NCBI RefSeq assembly: GCF_958450345.1
Contig: NC_088784.1
Location: 40,920,278-40,984,277, forward strand
Direction: 5' to 3'
Source: Calliphora vicina
Taxonomy: Eukaryota; Arthropoda; Insecta; Diptera; Calliphoridae
Length of the DNA stretch: 64,000 nucleotides
Shown: positions 24,700-36,329 of the stretch, in pieces
How positions within the stretch are numbered: the stretch's first letter is position 1
Layout of the letters: each line of letters begins with the position of its first letter
Made by a program: the position numbers and the translations under genes
The notes under the pieces: model-generated
What the model saw: the letters and a program-made list of their open reading frames with translations, nothing else
Databases searched by the model: none
Told to the model about the DNA's origin: nothing

Positions 24700-25050
24700 G
24701 CCTTTTAAAATCGGCAATATTTTGATCGTGCTGAGTAAATGTACTGAGTAAATGTATACCTTATAGACAGTAAACGTATTTGATATTTGTAATGCAGAAA
24801 GAAGTCAATTGGTTACTTTAAAGACAATTGTAACTTAAGTGTATCTAAGTTATCTATAGTGTAGTCTCTTTAAATTGTGTGGTGCATTTGTCTCTAATTA
24901 TTCCAAAAGGGTCAACTGACCCTCTGCTTAGGACTTGCACGTGTTAAAATAACTACTCATGTAGCTTTTTATGTAACTAGTTGTCATCCTAAATGATAGC
25001 TAAAATCAGGACAGTCTCCTAGACAATCTCCAGGAGCGGTAACTGTGTAT
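24700..25050 (+). mobile_element. CCCAGCAGTTCT-family repeat copy
   Basis: It contains ATATTTTGATCGTGCTGA, AGAAGTCAATTGGTTACTT, GCACGTGTTAAAATAACTA and ATGTAACTAGTTGTCA, all shared with 34080-34460. The right end is worn (GACAGTCTCCTAGAC). Confidence 0.65.
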
Positions 25051-25656
25051 CTGAAATTTCAAAATCTTTCGATAACGAAATCTCTTATAAATCGAAATTG
25101 AAATGAAAACAAATATGAATGTATTCGATACATTTAATGAATTTATGATACATAAAAAACTCTAAACTTTTTTGAAGCTAAATGTTTTGAAATGATAATT
25201 TTCAATTGCTGATGGAGAAATGAAGAAGACTTAATGTCAGTTTCTTGATGTCGAAAGATGTTAGTCGATAACATTTAATGCTATTTCTATAACCAATTCG
25301 ACAAAAAAAAATTTTCCAGACAATATGTTGCCCATTGAGACAAAAAAAAAAATATTACAAATTTGGATAATATATATATCGATGCCATTTTACTGCAAAA
25401 TGTGTGATTCGGATAGATAACACTAGTTTACAAGGTTTTTGCTCATGAATTGAAACATATGGGGATTTGTGTATTTAGGTCTTTTAACTTCGAAAAAAAA
25501 TATTAAAAAAAATCCTGGACGTCAAACTTTTGAGATATTTATTAAAAACGAAACATATAAAAATGTACATTAAATTATAACAAACAAATTAAAAGTGAAG
25601 TATTTAGTCCTCTTTTTATAATTATTTTCATTTGTCTCCCTCACGACACTTCAACA

Positions 25657-26222
25657 TTAGTCTGCTAGCATATTCTGATCCCAAAAATCTTGATAATTCC
25701 TCTCGCAAAACTTCAAATCTTGATGAAAACGCTCTCCATATTCGTCACTCATGTGTCCGAGGTTTTCCGAGAAAATATCCACATGAGAATGTAAATAGTG
25801 AATTTTAAGGGATATATTTACACCCATCAGTTCAAAATTATATAATAAATACGCAACAATATCTCTGTAATTTTGACTTTTCTTATTCCCCAAAAAATTC
25901 TTGAACAACAAGTTTATAATAATTCCATGCTGCATTTTCAACATCGGTTAATAGACACTCAAATTTGGTATCAACCAAAATTTTTCTTATTTGAGGACCC
26001 TCAAATATCCCTTCTTTTAGTTTAGCCTCAGAAAGACTCGAGAACACGCTGCATAAATATTGAAATGCTGGTTTTGTCTTATCTAAATCTTTTACGAAAT
26101 TTTTTAATGTAAATAAGCATTTTGCAGTGTTTGTGTTATAGGAAAACCTCGATTTGACTGAATAATTTTCCGCAAATAAAACAAAAATGGTCTGGGTTTA
26201 TTTTACGCTTTCTAGAAGACAT
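25657..26222 (-). pseudogene. Broken copy of a dispersed conserved insect ORF family (GERFHQD motif)
   Basis: The minus strand starts MSSRKRKINPDHFCFICGKL. It then loses frame and resumes with DKTKPAFQYLCSVFSSLSEA, EGIFEGPQIRKILVDTKFEC and, after a shift, NISLKIHYLHSHVDIFSENL and GHMSDEYGERFHQD, ending NMLAD-stop. I know this as a multi-copy uncharacterised protein family in insect genomes, with a Cys-pair N-terminus and a C-terminal L-x-SH-x-D-x-F-x-ENLG-x-x-SDE-x-GERFHQD block. The centre is deleted and stops interrupt the rest. Its multi-copy nature suggests it is carried by a transposon, but I cannot name the superfamily. Confidence 0.8.
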
Positions 26223-26679
26223 TTTAAAATAGTTTTTACTTTAGAGTTTTATATATAATAGCGATTTATTAACGTTTATCTACAGGAAAAATGTACTTTT
26301 AAACAGTATTTATTTTGTCCAGTTAATTTTTTTTTTGGAATTTGTCAAAGAATACAACTCTGAAAGTATCTAGTAGCTTCGCCAGAGTGTTGAGTACCCA
26401 AAAACGATGTAAATACTTAATTCCTACAATTCGGTACACTACAGTATGCATTAATAATACTCAGGGCAGGTGAAAAATAAAAACCCATATATCTCAAAAT
26501 TTTGACGTATAGGTGGGAAACAAAAAATGGTCAATTAACTAGCGTCCCTAGCTCTTCTCAAAAATATAAGTTTCATTCCATGAGCAAACAAAAATGTTTG
26601 ATTTGTAAACTAGTGTAATTAGTCAACATTGTATTTGGACGTTCGAGAAAAAACGTGCACTTGCATATAAATCCGCCCC

Positions 26680-27045
26680 CTACTTATATGACATGTGCAA
26701 GTTATTTTTCGGGTTTCTTATATGGGAAATAGGTCTAATTGCGAAGGGTTATTTATGAGCGTTAAAGCTGGATCCAATTATTATGCATTGCGTAGTATTA
26801 TTTTTGCGTCTTTAGAAAAGTTTTGTGTTGGATTTTACCACGACACATGTTTAGCTTATTTGTGAGCGCAATTGCGGAATGACATTTGTATGGGGGTAGG
26901 TGACATTAGTATTATAGCCTTCTTCTATGGATCGATGAAGGAATATGTAGCAAATAACAAAATTGCGATCTGTAATTTGATTACGAGACGTTCATTACAG
27001 AAGGAAGACATAATATCCTCCCGCTATTGGTGGTATATGCTAAAA
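26680..27045 (+). mobile_element. DINE-1-like Helitron, highly degenerate
   Basis: ACTTATATGACATG, AGCTTATTTGTGAGCGCAAT, GACATTTGTATGGGGGTAGG, TTGCGATCTGTAATTTG and ATCCTCCCGCTATTGGTGG follow the order of the complete copy. Confidence 0.6.
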
Positions 27046-27735
27046 AAATAATAATATTTACTTTATAACAATAGTTTAATAACAAATTAATTGACCTTTA
27101 TGTTGGGTAACGCATTGGATGAACTAAAATTTTAAGTCGTAGTATTGTCTTTTGTTGTTATTCGTAAATAACTATTAATTCGTAGTTCGTCATTTCTGAT
27201 AATATTGAACGGCTTATGTTGTTTCTGAAAGTGTTCTAATTAAGCAGACTTCGATTGAAACAAAAAGAAAACCGATATATAATTAGCCTATTATGAGTAT
27301 TCCATAATAATGTAATAATTTGAACGTTTTATGATTCCAATTTAATGTGATGTTATGCATCCACATAATCTCCTTCCAGTATTCATTTATAGTGGCATCC
27401 ATCTAACTCAATTATACGTACTATGTATATGAAAATTTAATGGCGATTCAATGGTTCACGTACGTAAATAGTTTACGCAGCAATATTGACCACCTGTATC
27501 ATGTCATTCAAAGCATTTCCTATATGAAAAGTCTTTGCAAAAGCACTAAGTATGTAGGTATATGTTAATTCATTCTAAATATTTTATACACACACATACT
27601 TAAATATACATATGTATACATAGAAATATTTTAGGGTGGCTCTTATTTTGTATTGTTTGAATTTACGATGCTCCCAAGGTCCGTCATCTAATAAACATAT
27701 GCTGAAAATTTGAGTAAAATCGGATAACGTTTAGA

Positions 27736-27915
27736 GGCAGTTGATAAAGAAGAATTTCGGTTGAAGCAATCAAACTTCGGTTGTACACATATAATTTTTG
27801 GGTTCCAACAACAGAAAGGCAGTTGATAAAGAAGAATTTCGGTTGAAGCAATCAAACTTTTGTTACCCCTTCTAAAATACTGTAGCCGCAACCGTAAAAT
27901 TCGGTCACTAAGGTA
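27736..27915 (-). repeat. 82-bp direct duplication within a MITE remnant
   Basis: GGCAGTTGATAAAGAAGAAT and the following GGTTGAAGCAATCAAACTT occur at 27736 and again 82 bases later at 27818. The sequence is the reverse of the core of 52710-52956. Confidence 0.7.
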
Positions 27916-28650
27916 GAATCATTCGATAGATGTAAATATACAATATAATGCCATCGCTAATCCACTATGACTTGATACTAAACAAATTTCATGCAAATCT
28001 CAAATCCAAAATTTTACAAATTTCATGAAATTAAAAGTTCCTATAAACGCTAAATGAGGATTAAAAATGCAAATTTTAACTGTTGTAGTGTGGGGATTTT
28101 GTTTTTGGTCATCAATTTATTGAAATTGTTCTTAAAAAACATTTCGTTGTATGTTTTCTAATATTGAATTTCTGATTGGTGTTTTTGTTTGCGATTACTT
28201 AATTTTGAATTTCTAGGAAATTATAAACTAAATTCTCTTTTCGGATCTTTCGGACCAAAATAAAAACTTTAGGGAAATTTTTGTGAAAAATTCGAGCAAA
28301 ATAAAAAAAAATCTCTTGAACTCAATGAGATTTTTAGACCTTCTCAAGGAATATTTGATAATCCATTGTTCATAAAAATTGTGAACATGTAAAATCAAAA
28401 AACTTCATATTCAAGCTCAAATCGCCAAAAAAAAACTTTTAAAAATTCGATTTTTTTAAATTTTTTCCCTTGTTCATGTCCATAGATAGCAACCCGTTCA
28501 AAATTCAATGAAACAATCAACTACAAAAATGTACCTAAGATCTCAGTATACAACTTTCTAGAACATATGAACCTGTTTGGACCTTAAACTATTAAATTAT
28601 TATAAACTAAAACATACTTTTTGGCATCATTAAAAAACATTAATTTCTAA

Positions 28651-29106
28651 CAGGCCTACCTAAACAAAAGCGTTAGGCGGAACTTTTTTTTCCGCTTCAC
28701 TTTAACGCTGAAATGTTCTACCTAAATAAAAGCGTCAAAGCCACGTCAAACAAAGTTATCAAAAAAATAAATATAACAACCCGGATTATTTAAACAATAA
28801 TGTACATTACAACATAGGTGTTTCTGATTTTTGTTTTGCGATTTGTAAGCAAAAATTTTATAAAAAACTAAATATTGAAGTTTAAAAAATGAGTTTCTTG
28901 CTTATATGTTTTTCCTTTTGTATGTATGTGTTTACATTTATTATGTTTTGCAACTAACTTCACTATTAAACGCGCTGCCAAAAATTGGATTTTCCAATTG
29001 CAAAGCGTTGCCGCCACGTTATTTCAGTATGCTCCATACAAATTGTATGGGTATGAGAAATTTTTACAACTAGAAAACGCTTGCCGCTTTTGTTTAGGTA
29101 TGCTTG
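28651..29106. mobile_element. Harbinger-like MITE, TAA duplication
   Basis: CAGGCCTACCTAAACAAAAG and, reversed, CAAGCATACCTAAACAAAAG are the two ends. TAA precedes the left end (28648-28650) and follows the right end (29107-29109). A 3-bp TAA target suggests PIF/Harbinger. It is 456 bp with no coding capacity. Confidence 0.78.
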
Positions 29107-29589
29107 TAAATTAAATTTATTTATGACAAGGGCTACAACTTTGCCTCAGAGCGTAAATCAAAATTCCGAACTGTTTGCAAGATATGAGCCTAAGAAAATA
29201 TCTCTTTTTACAAAAATAACACCGAGGCCCCAAATCTTTGGGGACCCATAAAAAAGTGCATGACTTTGAGCAAAACTGGGAGTCACGGATCTTTTGTTTT
29301 AGGGTCCATCGTTTTTTGGTGTTCGTATATGGTTATTTTTTTTCGTGTTGCACTGTGTAATTAACACTTTGATGGAATAAAAATTTGAAATCAAATAAAT
29401 ACAAAAGAGAAATAAATATTATTTGCTGCGGAGTGGAGTACTCCATCATTGTGAACGTGGCTTTACTTTTTTGGTAGATATTTCTAATTTGAACCAAATA
29501 AAATAAACAAACTCTAAAGGTTATTTGATTTTGATAAAGCTTGAGAAATTCCAAAAAGTGCTAAATAAGGGCCACCTTAATGTACATAT

Positions 29590-30190
29590 CGATTGTGTGC
29601 TCGTTTGGATGGGTGGGTGCGTGCTTTTAAGTTTTTCTTTTATACTCCATTATAATGAGAGTGAAGCATGTAGTAACTAGTTACTAGCATGTGTGTTTAT
29701 GTACACAATATGTGTGTAGTAGAACTTGTAAATATTTGTGTGTTGCAAACCAATCGACCATTTTATTATGTTTTTGTTGAATTTTGTAGAAAAGTTTGAT
29801 GCTTTTCGTGTGATTGTTGCTGTTGTTGTTATCGCACATGTGTGAGAGTTTGTAAGTTTTGTTTTTCTGTTTTTATTATCCCTATTAGGGACCTATTGGC
29901 CGAAAACTACATACGAAACCAAGTCATATATTCGTATTGATTAGTTTTTGCCAACCATTGACATGCTATTTGAATTCAGTCAATAACAACAAGGACTACA
30001 ACAACAGCGTCATTCACATCATAAGTTTGAATTGTACCCAAATGTTGTGAGCTAAATTTAAGGATTTTTATTGAAATTTTTACGCATTGACAATAAAAAG
30101 ATCATGGCGTATTTTAAGTATGCCAGGCTAATATCTATTTGCTATTAATGGTAGTGGTTAATGACAAATAAACATATACATATATACAAA
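29590..30190. other. Anonymous intronic sequence with microsatellite words
   Basis: Contains GTTGCTGTTGTTGTTATC and short TG runs. No element ends or coding frames were found. Confidence 0.45.
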
Positions 30191-30199
30191 ATATATATC

Positions 30200-30541
30200 G
30201 TTAGCTTAGTGTGCAAACGTGCCAAGTCCCTTTTCACAAATTTTACATATGACACACAAAATGTTGGTAATGCACTTAACTATTGATATGTATTGATAAG
30301 TACCTTGACGAATTATAAATCTCTTTTGGGACTTATCTATCATTAGAGTTAACCTCAAGAGGCAATGGATATCAATAAATTTAAAAATTTTTAATGGACG
30401 TTTTGCATAAAAATGAACAAAAACGAAATCATCCTACACGTATTTTAAGAAAACTGTGTATTTTTATTTATTCTTATGTTTTTTCATTAAATCTTAGTTT
30501 TTATATAAAGTGGACTTGGCACGTTTACACACTAAGCTAAC
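30200..30541. mobile_element. CGTTAGCTTAGTG MITE, complete copy
   Basis: ATCGTTAGCTTAGTGTGC, AACGTGCCAAGTCC at the left is mirrored at the right by GGACTTGGCACGTTTACACA, CTAAGCTAACGAT. Terminal repeats are about 33 bp and TA lies on both sides. It has no ORF. Partial copies lie at 22240-22330 and 60154-60250. Confidence 0.75.
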
Positions 30542-31393
30542 GATATGTATATTGTGAGTCCTATATTCAGTGCGATGCTAATTATGTGGATGATGATGAC
30601 GTTTCTAATGTCGTTAATGATGACAATATATTATGGTGTGTAAGCTTTGGATTGTGGAATAGCGAAGATACCGCAACACATGGTTATGTTGTCTTAATCG
30701 ATTATGTCAAACCGTCAATTTGTCCTGGTATGAAGACAATGTAATTTCCAAGGAAGTTGTATTTTAGTATTGGAATTTATTGAGAAAGTAACATTTTACT
30801 GTAGATTTTAATTATAAAATTCTATCAAGTTTGGTAACATTTGTGACAAAATACTTACAATCAAGTGGTATAAGTTTAAATTCCACCTATTACTTATAAT
30901 GAGTGTCACAAAATTTACGATAGATTTAAATTTGTCGACAATAGTGAAGTTAAGCGTTGCTAACCAAAATGTTACAGCTTGATATCTGACAGTTTTGCGT
31001 TGTTAAAAGTTAAGCATTACACGAGGTGACAGCGATTTTATTGTTCATTTTGGACTTGAGACACTTCACAGTCCGGCCAAAAGTCGAAAAAACAAGTGTT
31101 TATTTGGGGGTTTTTTGTCATTGGGTTGGTTAAAGAAATGCTCTAGGAGATGAAAAATTGTCATAGTAAGGTCTTTTGCCTCAAATGCCCTTCATAATTT
31201 CAGTTTGAATGAGGCCTTAACATGAACGGCACACTACCGTAGGAAAATCGACTAGTAGGAGTTTCTGTTAAACACATGTCAAAGTTTTTGTAATCAAGCA
31301 AATCAAACGAAACAAAATAAGTACAATACGTAAAATCAAAATCTGAATGTAAATTTTTTAAATAGTAAATTGTTAGAAAGTGCCTTACATATA

Positions 31394-32914
31394 CACTGAA
31401 TCAATTAAGTCTCCGTACAGACATACTCATAATATAAACTAGCAATTTATGGTCACTTTTCAATACATATTTAAACCTTTTTTTAATTCATTTTATAAAA
31501 AATCGTATAAACCAGAAATCAACATAAAAGAAATACAAAAATTTTCCTTAAAATCATAAAAATTTACATAAATGCAATAATTGTACGAAAAGTATCACCA
31601 AAAAAGTCTCCGTACAGTTAACTATTTTAAGGCAAGGAATGCCAGTATTAAACTTAATTGCATTTAATATGTGGTAGGTCCTCCTTTCTGAGCAATTGCT
31701 TCATTTTAATGGCTGTGCATGGAATGGACCAGCTTTGTTGTTGTCAGGGAATCCAAAAATAAACAAATTTTAATGGTTCAAAAAAACCGGAACAATGGCA
31801 AATAAACAAAGAACTTACCATGCAAGAAAAATAGACCAGCACTTAGAGAGAAGAATTGTACGATTTGTAGAAGGTAATCCAAAAATTGACGCATGTGTAA
31901 TTGCGGGAAACTTGAAAACTAGTGATGAATTAACGGTAAACCCCTAAACTGTAAGAAACGCTCTTAAACTAAATTGATACAATGGTCGAGTAAGCCGTAA
32001 GAAGCCCCTTGTTTGAAAAGTGAACATGAAAAAGAGATTGGATTACGCTATCGAGCATATTGATAAAAAACTTTTATTTTGGGATCGAGTTATTTTTAGC
32101 GATGAAAGTAAATTGAATGTCATTGGTTCTGATGGAAGAGAAATGTTATAGAGAAAGCGAAATATTGAAATGAATCCGAAGCATTTGTCGCTAACCGTAA
32201 AGCATGGAGGAGGTAACTTTATTGTTCGGGGTTGCATGGCTTCATCTGGGGTGGGAAATCTTATTTTTGTTGAAAACGCGATGGATAAATATGCATACCT
32301 TAATATATTAAAAGAAAAATTAGGCTTGGGACGTTTGTATTGCTTCCAACAATACAACTATCTCAAACACACCTCTAGATTAGTAAAGGAATGTCTTATT
32401 TATAATATTCCTAAGCACTTAAATCGCTCAGCTCAGTCACCTGATCTCAACCCGATTGAGCATCTATGGGATCACTTGGAAAGAAAGATTCGGCAGCACA
32501 ATGTAACGAGTAAAGATCAGCTAAAAGCCGTTATAATGGAAGAGTGGTATAAAATAGATTCCCTGACAACAACAAAGCTGGTCCATTCCGTGCAAAGCCA
32601 TTAAAATGCTGCAATTGCTCAGAAAGGAGGACCTACCACATATTAAATTCAATTAAGATTAATATTGGGATTCCTTGCCTTAAAACGGTTAACTGTATGG
32701 AGACTTTTTTGGCGATACTTTTCGTACAATTATTGAATTTATGTAAATTTTTATATTTTTAATGAAAATTTTGTAGTTTTTTATATTGATTTCTAGTTTA
32801 TAAGATTTTTTATAAAATGAATTAAAAAATGGTTTAAATATGTATTGAAAAGTGACCATAAATTGCAAGTTTATATTATGAGTATGTCTGTACGGAGACT
32901 TAATTGATTCAGTG
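31394..32914 (+). mobile_element. Tc1-like transposon with inverted repeats of about 360 bp, TA-flanked
   Basis: CACTGAATCAATTAAGTCTC begins the left repeat (31394 to about 31754), matched by its reverse complement at about 32557-32914. TA is duplicated at 31392-31393 and 32915-32916. The terminal repeats are so long that they run into the transposase C-terminus. The two arms remain highly similar, so the insertion is fairly young compared with its surroundings. Confidence 0.93.
31795..32604 (+). pseudogene. Tc1-like (DD34E) transposase, inactivated
   Basis: A single frame runs from ATG at 31795 to TAA at 32604, interrupted by in-frame stops at codons 51, 61, 74 and 119. The first catalytic Asp is in VIFSDESKL (residue 103). 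The second should be in the QQDND-type motif but reads QQYNYLKHTS, so Asp is replaced by Tyr (187). The third is Glu 222 in SPDLNPIEHLW, exactly 34 residues later, the Tc1 spacing. At 270 codons it is shorter than the usual 330-350, with losses in the N-terminal DNA-binding half and before the second motif. Dead, though still a candidate template for recent duplication. Confidence 0.92.
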
Positions 32915-33769
32915 TATATCACTTTATTATTTAAACAAAAGTGATGTGATTGAGTGCAATTTTTTTTCTTGCTTATTCCTGCTCTCTAAGCTATTGGAGG
33001 TAATAAGTCAAAGTATTATTTAACAAATAAAATAAAATTCAACTGCAAGTATTTGCAAGTTGCCCTACGTTCGGCAAAAAAAATTTAATTTTTTTTGGTA
33101 ACTGTCTTGCAAAAATACTTACTAGAGGGTTTATGGCGGATGTTTTTTTGTTTGTAAGGTGGTACGCTTTAATGTACATGAAATAACATAAAATACAACA
33201 CCACATTTATATATAGAAATATATAGTAAACTCTCGAAAACGTGAACTAAGGTAGAGCTTCACAAATACGTATGCATTTTAGTATGTAACATTGCCATAT
33301 TGCATTTCACCATTGTAAATTTGTAAATTTTGAATTATATACCCCAATAATATCAAAACAAAAACTTTTAATCAATTAGCAAATTCATTTAATTTTTTAC
33401 ACGTTTTTTTGTATGAAATGACGCCATATTAGGTCGGCCATTTTAAATTTGCTAATCCTGATAACGGATTCGTAATCAGCGACCCCAAAAACCCCCATAT
33501 ATTAATTTGTGGATCATTTTGTACATTTTTCGACTTTTTGCCGGACAAAGGTGCCTTTGGCCGCACTGTGCACTTATATGAAAGTAAGACTTTTTAAGCA
33601 ATTACTTTTTCCCTTCCATTTCTGTGATCAAAATTGGTCTCTAGATCGTGTGATTTAACACCTTTGGATTTCATTTTATGGTTATATTTTAAGTCAAAAG
33701 TCTGAGGAAACAAGACCACAGCCACTCGTACATTGAAGGTGAAAGTTCAAAGATGCATAGTGGGACATA

Positions 33770-33900
33770 ATCAAAATATTTTGGAAATAAATCTGTTATT
33801 TTTAACTGGATGATCCGATTAGTATACATTTTGAGTGATAAGAAGCAATGCCTTATCACTCAGGAGCGGAGCTGTGACATCTCCAAGTATTTCAACTTAG
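33770..33900 (+). repeat. Dispersed repeat shared with 48810-48905
   Basis: CAAAATATTTTGGAAATAAA, then TCTGTTATTT and CTGGATGATCCGATTAG closely match text at 48810-48870. The element type is unknown. Confidence 0.5.
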
Positions 33901-34079
33901 ACATGCAAATTTTTTAAACGCTTGCAAATTTAGTATGATTTGTCTAAAACTTAAAAAGCCCTAGATAAAGCTTATAAAACATACTGTTCATTTTCTTTAG
34001 GGGGCAGATTTTCATGCATTTATTATTGGAAAATATGCGCCTAAAATATGATTAAAAAAATCAAAATATGACCTAAAAA

Positions 34080-34460
34080 TTCACTTTATTTTTAAAATCA
34101 TCAATATTTTGATCGTGCTGTAAAGTAGCATCCAACCTTTATTTTCATCTCATAACCTTTATTGGCTAACTCCAATTTATATATTTTGGGTCATTTGACA
34201 CGTATGTGCTATTTTAATGCAGATAGAAGTCAATTGGTTACTTTATACATCCCATGTAAGTGTCTCTAAGTAAACTATAGTATAGCCACTTTAAACATTA
34301 ATCGTATAGAGCATTTGTCTCTAAGTTATCCAAAATGATCAATTAACCCTCTGCTGGACATGAACGTGTTAAAATAACTAGTCACGTAGCTAGTTATGTA
34401 ACTAGTTGTCACCATAAATGATAGGTAAAATCACTAGTTCTGGACAGAACTGCTGAGAAA
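34080..34460 (+). mobile_element. CCCAGCAGTTCT-family repeat copy
   Basis: ATATTTTGATCGTGCTGTAA, AGAAGTCAATTGGTTACTTT, AACGTGTTAAAATAACTAGT, TAGCTAGTTATGTAACTAGT and the end GGACAGAACTGCTGAGAAAT parallel 24700-25050 and the right arm of 54044-54941. Confidence 0.7.
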
Positions 34461-35187
34461 TGACTGCTTTAAAATAGAAAACACTTAAAATTTCCATATT
34501 AAAAATATGGATAATAAGTTGCAATTAGAATTTGTTGATAAATGTAATAAAATTTTAGTTATTCTTATTAAATGTTATTATCGTAGTCGTTTTCCAAGCA
34601 ATATTTTTCTGTGTGTATTTAAGATATAATTTAATTTTTAATCCAAATAAAACCATTTTTCGACTCCTTTTCATTTAAATACAAATTTAATAAAAAATCT
34701 GTATCTAAATTATTTAGATTATTGTTTCAATTTAATTTAGTTTATAAAAAATAAAGGATAATATAAAATAAAATCCATACTAAATAAAGTAACGATTAGG
34801 TAAATAGTTGTATGTAAGCTTTCAAAGCGTAACAATATGCCTCTTATAACTTTCGATGATAAAATCAATTAAGTTTAACGCAAATAAAGATTTAATTATG
34901 CGTAGCAGGATTTAAACCAAATGTGTACAATGTTTCAAGGCCTATACAGAGCCCTTTTGTAACTCAGAATACAAACAGAAACAATGAATACGTGGTGTAT
35001 GAATACAGTCATATAAAACACTTCATTAAACATACAATTATTAACGAGTTACATATAGGAAAGTATCGACAATAATCACAATAGCAACAACAACAATAAT
35101 CACAAATACAACTGCAAAACAAAACAAAAGGCGCAATCTCTACAACTTTAGATATTCGAACGAATTATATTGGCTTTTGCTGTAATA

Positions 35188-35371
35188 GCCCCGCAGTTTT
35201 ATAAGTAGTCAAAGATATCTGATCACTTGGCTGACTTCAATTTATATATTTTTGGTCATTTGACATGTTGTGAAAATTCAATTGGTATAAAATAACTAGA
35301 CACGCAGCTAACTAGTTGTCACTCCAAATAACAGGTAAATAATCACCTAGAACTGCTGGGAGAGTTTGGTA
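35188..35371 (+). mobile_element. CCCAGCAGTTCT-family repeat, short deleted copy
   Basis: It starts CCCCGCAGTTTTATA and ends TAGAACTGCTGGGA, and includes AAATAACTAGACACGCAGCT. The middle of the family is missing. Confidence 0.6.
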
Positions 35372-36329
35372 GCAAAAGTTCGAGGGTGACTACATTGAGT
35401 ATGTATATGTGCATGAATGTGAAGTAGTTTTAATAGTTGATTTCTATTATTGTTATTATTGGCCAAAATATAATAAAATTGGTCTATTTGAGTTCAATTT
35501 ACCATGTAAATTAAATATGCTACATATAAGTACATATGGCTGTATGTAAATGTGTATTTTCAGTAGACCTGTACTTACAAAATTTATTTATATTGGTTGC
35601 CGTTTTGAGCATCTGCAATTTCTGAAGTGATATAAAGAACAAAAATATACTTATCCAAAACAAATATATTTTTGTGTAGCAGCCTAATACAAATACATAT
35701 TACATAAATACGAGTCATGTAGTAATTCAAATTCAGGGCCTCTGCCTCCCCGAGATGAAACAAGTTCTTTTATACAGAATTTTAGAACAAACTTAAGTCC
35801 GCATGTACGATTCGTTCATACATTTTTTGTACAATCGGACCAATAATTTGGAATATGCAGATATACCCTACTGTGCGTCGATAAAATTAACCAATCATTT
35901 AGTGGTAATGATGGCATTTTGGATTCCAAATCTTCAGCCAGTATACATTTCTATGTATTTTAGGACATTTTTCTCTTATTGGAATAAAACGAATTATTCG
36001 AATAAAAGTTTTTAACTTTTTCGAATAATTCTATCACACGTTTAAAATTAATCAAATTATTCGAATAGTTTTTTAAAAAATTAAACAATGAAGTTTTGGT
36101 GTAGGTTTTTTAATATTCTATTGTTAAAGAAAAACAAAAAATAACGTTAAAGTTAACAATTCAACTGCTGATAATGTTAAAAAAAACATTCGAAAACAAA
36201 GTCCATCATTAAATTTTCATCAGAAATATTCTGATCAGATTCCCTCCCGAACAATAATTGACTAGCAAACCCTTTAGTTTCCGTTTTGGAGCTATGCTTT
36301 AAAAAATTTGAGCTAGTTGGACATTAAGG

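Larger units (their letters stand above)
27634..29577. mobile_element. GGGTGGC-family TA-flanked element with nested insertions
   Basis: TA-GGGTGGCTCTTATTTTG (27632) and AATAAGGGCCACCT-TA (ending 29579) form inverted ends flanked by TA. Inside are a decayed CACAGAGAAAAC MITE (27736-27915) and a Harbinger-like MITE (28651-29106). Removing the latter leaves about 1.5 kb. The end region shares GTGTTCGTATATGGTTA-like text with 41070 and 41840. Confidence 0.68.
31067..33570. mobile_element. Transib-like non-autonomous element, 5-bp duplication
   Basis: The left end is CACAGTCCGGCCAAA. The right end reversed is CACAGTGCGGCCAAA, 14 of 15 bases identical. The 5-mer CACTT lies directly outside both ends (31062-31066 and 33571-33575). 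Ends starting CACAGTG/CACWRTG and a 5-bp target are the known hallmarks of Transib and RAG-related transposons. Without the nested Tc1-like element it is about 1 kb and encodes no recognisable transposase. Confidence 0.72.
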
